Assembly (NCBI RefSeq): GCF_048564905.1
Contig: NC_132993.1
Span: 79,329,001-79,393,000, forward strand
Source of the DNA: Vicugna pacos
Taxonomy: Eukaryota; Chordata; Mammalia; Artiodactyla; Camelidae
DNA: 64,000 nucleotides
Direction of reading: 5' to 3'
Part shown: positions 48,101 to 54,100 of the stretch, one piece after another
How the letters are laid out: the number at the start of each line of letters is the position of its first letter
How positions within the stretch are numbered: position 1 is the stretch's first letter
Program-made: the position numbers and the translations under genes
The notes under the pieces: model-generated
What the model was told of the DNA's origin: nothing
The model's database searches: none
Seen by the model: only the letters and a program-made list of their open reading frames with translations

Positions 48101-51100
48101 TCAAATTATCTGAAAGTATTTCAAAACACATCCCCTGCAGGCTAGTGCAGATAGCCATATAGAATTTTAATTTAAAAAATTCTTTTAAATTTCTCAGAAA
48201 GTTTTAAAACCTGACTGAATACCTTTTCACTTGGATGTAGTTATACAATGACTCAATGAAGTGTTCTGCTGCCTTTTACGACAACATCACCGAGAATCCA
48301 GCATTCGGATTTGTTCTCTGGGACAGTTTGCGAACAAGACTAACGTATCTAGTCTGATCCACTTAGGTTCTTGGTGCCTCGGGTATCCCCAAAACACACT
48401 TTGGATGTTGGCCAGCTAGTGTTAAGCAATCTGAGTAGGCCAAGGAAACTAAGTGCAGTTTGGGCCAAGAAGCTCCGCTATATTTGGTGGCCAAGGCTGG
48501 TGCACATTACTGCAGATAGTGCCCTGGTGTTTGGCAATGGGCACGAAGAGGCCAGGTGAAAGTGGAACTTCACATCAGAATTCACCTCGTAAGACACTGC
48601 AGATGCCCATGGATGCTGGTCCATGGCCTCCTCACTCTACAGGCAGGGCAGCACTTGGCTGTCTTACCTGGCCCTCTTCTTTGAGCTGGGAAACCAACGA
48701 GGAGACAGATCTATTAACAATACCATTTCTATATTCAATTCTGATGGTTTAAAAACCATCTCAACCTCAAGAGTCAATCCTAAATCTACGATATTCAGTC
48801 CTTCACTTGTGCATTTCCCTTTCCATGAAGCCAAGCGTCAGATAAGACAAATGTTTTAGACAAGATATTTTTAGATCCGGATGCAAATGTATTCGAAATG
48901 CTTGCATCTTAATAATTCAATTTGAACCTGAAAATTTCAAGTAGAGGGAAAAAACACACAGGTGTGCTATGTATGCAAAATAAACAGTAAACAAGGAAAG
49001 ATCAGATTTTGCTCTCATGTTTGCAATGAAGTTCCTCCTTCCCTTGTGACCTCTGTTTATTCTAGTGGAAATTCTTGTCAGATGCTATACAATAAAAAGT
49101 TTGGACATAAAGAAGGCTGGAATTTTTTTGGCATCTCTGGTTCACAATTTTATATCTATAGAATGAAAAAGACTTCTGTAGAGAAATAAAGGCTGAAACA
49201 GTTCATTAAAGGGGAAAATGTGATTTCTGTAACTATATTTTATTTTAAATTCATAGGAACAGGATAAAAATCCCATGCTTAAATAAAGGAAAAGTTACCA
49301 CTGTCTTTGATATCAGTTTGAGGATTTTTAATTTCACTCATCTCTGGCCCATGTTCCAATAAGCACATGGGACCATTCAACTCTTTCCCTGGTAAGATAC
49401 AGAGTAAAATACCTTTATGTCAGGAAATTGGCCCAGATAAGTGTCCAGCGTCAGCAAGGACCCATCCACTAGCTTTTGATGGAAGTCTTCCCACAGCACA
49501 TCACATTTCTGAAAGAAAAAGACAAAGAGGTGACTGCTGAATGCTTTTAACTGGGAACCTTTCAACCACTTCTTAAAAACCTGAAACTATAACATGAGAT
49601 AAGCAATACTTCTCTGGAGAGTAAATGCTAGAAAGAATGTGGATTATTTAAAACTCCAGCAATTTGGCTACCAGTTCTAATTGATAATATAGGCTACCTA
49701 AGGGCTCAGCTCATCTGAAAATGTGCTTGTGAGTCTGAGTTAATAAAGAATGTAGAAACTTCAAAAGGTTCCCAGGTCCCGACTTTGGTGCCAAGACTCT
49801 GTGAAGAATTCTCCCGAGACAGCTTGCTTCTGAAGCAATCCATGAAATCAGAAAGCACTCCAGACAAACAACTAAACTTTGCTGAAGCTTCCACACCGGG
49901 AAGGGCCTGCCATTTACAGAGTGTCAGTTATGATAAGCACAATCAGTATTACTAGCATTACTGTTACTGCTATTACTGTCACTGCGTCAAGGCATTGGGT
50001 GAAAAGCCTTACCTGCGTGTGTGTGTGTATGAAATTTAATTCTTACAATATCCTTATGACAGAAGTCTTACTGTTGCCACTACATAGAAGAGGCACTGAA
50101 GCCCAGAGATGTTACATAACCTGGCCAAGGTCACGCAGCTGATAAATGACAGACTCTGGTTTCAACCCTTGAATTTGAAGCCCATGGTCTGTCTATGACA
50201 CCAGATGGCCCTGGCCTAGAAGGTGCACATCAGGTGTCAAGACATGTCTGGGGACAAAGCCTTTTGTTAGTTAAATTCCTATTAGCAGGCTGAATGCACC
50301 TGTCCTCGGCCCTGCAGCCCAGCGAATGGACCAGCTGGTGTTAAATTGAAAGAGATGCTCTTCCCAGCTTCTGCGCCTACTTTCAGGGAGGGGTGGGTAA
50401 AGAAGGGGCAGTACATAAAATCATGCCACGAGGTAGGGTGGGATAGAGCTCAGGGTAGAGCACATGCTTCGCATGTACGAGATCCTGGATTCAATCCCTG
50501 GTTACTTCCTTAAAAAAAAAAATCATGCCACGAGCCAGTTTTCCTGCTGCAAGGGGCTAAGAAGTGTAATAAGGGAGAGGAAAATGTTACTCTGCTGTTG
50601 AAGAAAAATTATCTTTAACCCACAGCTTTCTATGCAACTGGTTTTATAATCATGTTCACTCCTCACTATGAGTTCGGGTCTGTCTGGAGGGTGGAATTGC
50701 ACAGTATCTTCTGGGTACATGTGTTCCCTCGTGACTATAGGGCCAAGAAGTGGTAAGGGAGGGTCAGGGGTAGGCTGGGTGAGCAGGACATGGTGGGAGT
50801 CTCGCAGAAGCCACCTGAGGCCCCCCGCCGTGTGCTTAACCGGCTCTTACCTCGCCAACCATTTTCACATCCTCGCGCCCGTACCAGTCAGGCTCATAGA
50901 CTTCGTGCAGCGACTCAGTGAGCTTCATGGAGGCCTCCTGCATGCCTGGCGTTGGAGAAAAACAACTCCTGTTAGAGAGAGGTGGGTGAGGAGTCTCTTC
51001 CTTCTTCCCCTACTTTTCTAAGTGAATGGAGAAGTCTTGAACACTTGCTAATCATTTGAGGAAAAATTGGGCAGGCACAATTGCAATTTGCATCTGTGGT

Positions 51101-54100
51101 CACATCTCTCCTGATTCTGATTACATTGTGCATTTTCTAGTATCTACATGGTAATGACAGGTGCTGGGTCTGGAAAAAAAACAAGGTGTCCTGTTCTGAA
51201 AATGACAATAGTATGTCCTATTATGCATGTTGCCACTTACCAAATGACATGAAACCATACAGACACAGGACACCTAGAAAACTTTTCTGTGAAATTAGAG
51301 TTCTGAAAATAAAATTAATCCTAAATGACTTTAAGTACAAGAAATAAAGCTGGTAGAAGCAAAATCAACAGGACTTAAGATTTCAGCAGTTGAAAGTACT
51401 TTAAGTGCCCTAAAAATTTTCAGAAGAAAATAGAAGTTGTTCTTTTTCCAATATTACTAAAAGCTATATAAACAGTTTTAAAACAAAACTCTCAGAAAGT
51501 TCAGAGTTCTTAAGTCTATGGGGCAGAATTTTCATTAGAGATACATTTGGTACTTTGCAAAGATGTGGTTATTCATAATACAGAAGACACCAAGTTTCCA
51601 AGTGCAACATGGTGATATAAAGTATCACTAAGTCTTTCCCAATCTCCCTTCCACCCCTCCTTCAAAACACGGAGGGTAAAGTGTGGCTGCCGTGCAGACG
51701 GCTCAGGGCTGGGACCAGAACAAGGTGGGGTCTTTGTCTAGTGACTTGGAGAAGCAGCTCTTTGGCACCAGACTCGCCCTAACTGCTGGAGGGTGAGACT
51801 CGGCTCAGTTGGAATCTTTGTCTTTATCCCTCGGGGGTTTGAAAAGGGGCTGGATAAAAGAAGAGGAGAGAAAAATCAAAGTGCTGTCATTAGAAACATA
51901 AAACACATCTCATGACCTTAATGCCAGTGAATCAAAGTGGGAAAGTATTTTCGTGAAGCTGAAAGCCGCAACCCTCTGGACTCTGCCACGTGCTTGTTGG
52001 ATTTAAGGCTGTCAGTTTTGGGTTCAACAGGGAGAGAAGAGGACGAAATAAAAGATTGTCTGAAATGATCAAAGTCTAGCCCTGCAGAGTATGTATAAAC
52101 GCCAACATCTGATTTGGTATTTCAGAATCCTTTTTCACTCACCAGGCAGAGAACTTCCCCGTCTGTCCCCCAACAAGATGCAGACACATGTTTGGTCTTT
52201 TCATATGAAAGGTATGAATGTACTTGGGGGCCACATGAAGAATGAAGGCCTGTGACCCTCTCTCCATGAAGAACAGATGTAAACGAAGGACATCCTTTAT
52301 TTACCACGAGGTGTACAGTCCACACCCACTGGAATGATGTGGGGACCGCAAGCTGAAGCCCAGCAGGGCAGGTGGGAAAGAGCAGTGATGACTCGGTTCA
52401 CTGGGGACTCGGATGAAGCAGAGTCATGCAGGTGGGGAGAGGCACTAGCACTCTGAATCCAAGTGAGGGAGACTCCCTCTGTTGTGACTGTACATGTGGG
52501 CTCCTTGGAGAGGGCAGCAACATTATTTCAAGTGTCCACATCCACCCTTCCAAGAACAAGCAAATCGACACTAAGAAATGGACCCCCAAACCGACAGCAA
52601 AAGTGAGTCACTAGTTAGAATCCTGTCATTCAGATGCTAAAAGGCTTCTGAAGTTTTCTTTTAAATCTTTGTCTCAAGTCAGATGGAAATTATAAACAGC
52701 GGTACACAGGGTTTTAATGTCTTAAGTGGAAAACAAAGGCATGATGGCATTGCAGGACAAAAAAAACCTGGTGGTGGAAAATAAAACTGTGAGTGTGAGC
52801 TTAAAGCAAAATTACATGAGGACTTATTCATTGAGGCTAAAAGCACAATGTTGCTGTAAATATGTCTATTAGCAGCCAAAAATAACCACTAATTGCTGTG
52901 TGGGTAAGTAGTGGTGGATCATTTGGAAAGAATCTATGTTGCTGTAAAGACTGTTTCTAGAACACTCCATAGGAAGCCCTCTGATGGATACCTAGGTTAA
53001 CACAACACAAGCCTTGCTCTTGAAAGGCATAAAGACCGGCAGAGATTTTAGGGATTTAGGATTTATTCTTCTGAGAGAGCATAAGAGAGAGAGGGGGAAA
53101 AAAAAAAGCTAAACCCAAATTCCCTTCAAAGTAATTTGGCAACATTAGAGCAGAGTAGATGCTAAATAGCATTTATGCTCATATCTCACATCCAATATTT
53201 TCTTAAAAGATTAGTGATTTCCAAAACTGTAAGACAAGTATCAAACATCGTATATAGAAGAATTATTATTTTACACTGGATAGGAACCACTTCCTTCTCA
53301 TCAAAATTTTGAGTCATCCTAGACCTCAGTTTTCCAAAGTTTACATCATTAATTGGTTATAATACACACCACACGTTGAAGTGAGAATCACGTGAAATGA
53401 GGCCATAAAAAGCTTCTGTCCGTGCCTGGCACATACATAGTCAATGAGGGTTAGCTATTATTATTAAACCCTTAGTCTAGGCTTCTAAGACATCTCCTAG
53501 CAGTTTCATTTCCTCTAGCCTGGATTCCGCACAACCACAATAATTATTTCTAAAATGCTAATCTGATCATAGGACTCACTCCTTTGCTTCCAATAATGTA
53601 ATGACTCCCTTCTCCATCGGCAGAATAAAACCCAATACGACATGATACATAAGAACTTCTGTGTAAAAACACTGCCTACATTTCCACGTCTCATCCAGCT
53701 CAGTTCCCTGCTTGCATCTCACTGACTGACTTGTTCCCTAAACAGCCGGCCTCTTGAGTCTTTCTCTGTGTTGCTTCTTCTACCTGGAACGTCCCTCCAA
53801 CATCAACCTCTTTCTCTGGCATCTCTTGTCACTTGATGACCACGTATGCCCCTTCCTGGATCCATTCAAGGGTAAGTTCCTGGGAGGATCATTTCTGACC
53901 TGGTCTCCCGTCCCTCAGCTAGAATGGGGGTAGGGGTGGGGGTCTGTCCTCTGTTGTGATGGCACAGAACACACACTTCTGCTAAACTACACATTACTAC
54001 ACATAGATCTAGACTTCTTGTTTATTCCACTTTGTCTACTGCAATTTCCGTGAGATCAGACGCTGTGTCTTACATCTCTGCATTACCATCGCCTAGAACA

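Larger units (their letters stand above)
41035..49412 (-). other. AMPH: AMPH intron 5
   Basis: 8.4 kb. The first half (41530-45410) is a pile of LINEs with one camelid SINE. The second half (about 45700-49400) is AT-rich with few recognisable repeats and includes a 15-bp inverted repeat at 46594-46661. No gene was recognised. Confidence 0.85.
49509..50850 (-). other. AMPH: AMPH intron 4
   Basis: 1.3 kb with a MIR (49905-50215) and a camelid SINE (50433-50519). Otherwise no gene. Confidence 0.85.

Noticed and set aside
48371-48859. Three overlapping plus-strand ORFs
   Set aside because: Frames of 62-99 codons overlap each other; no family recognised and no splice or initiation context.
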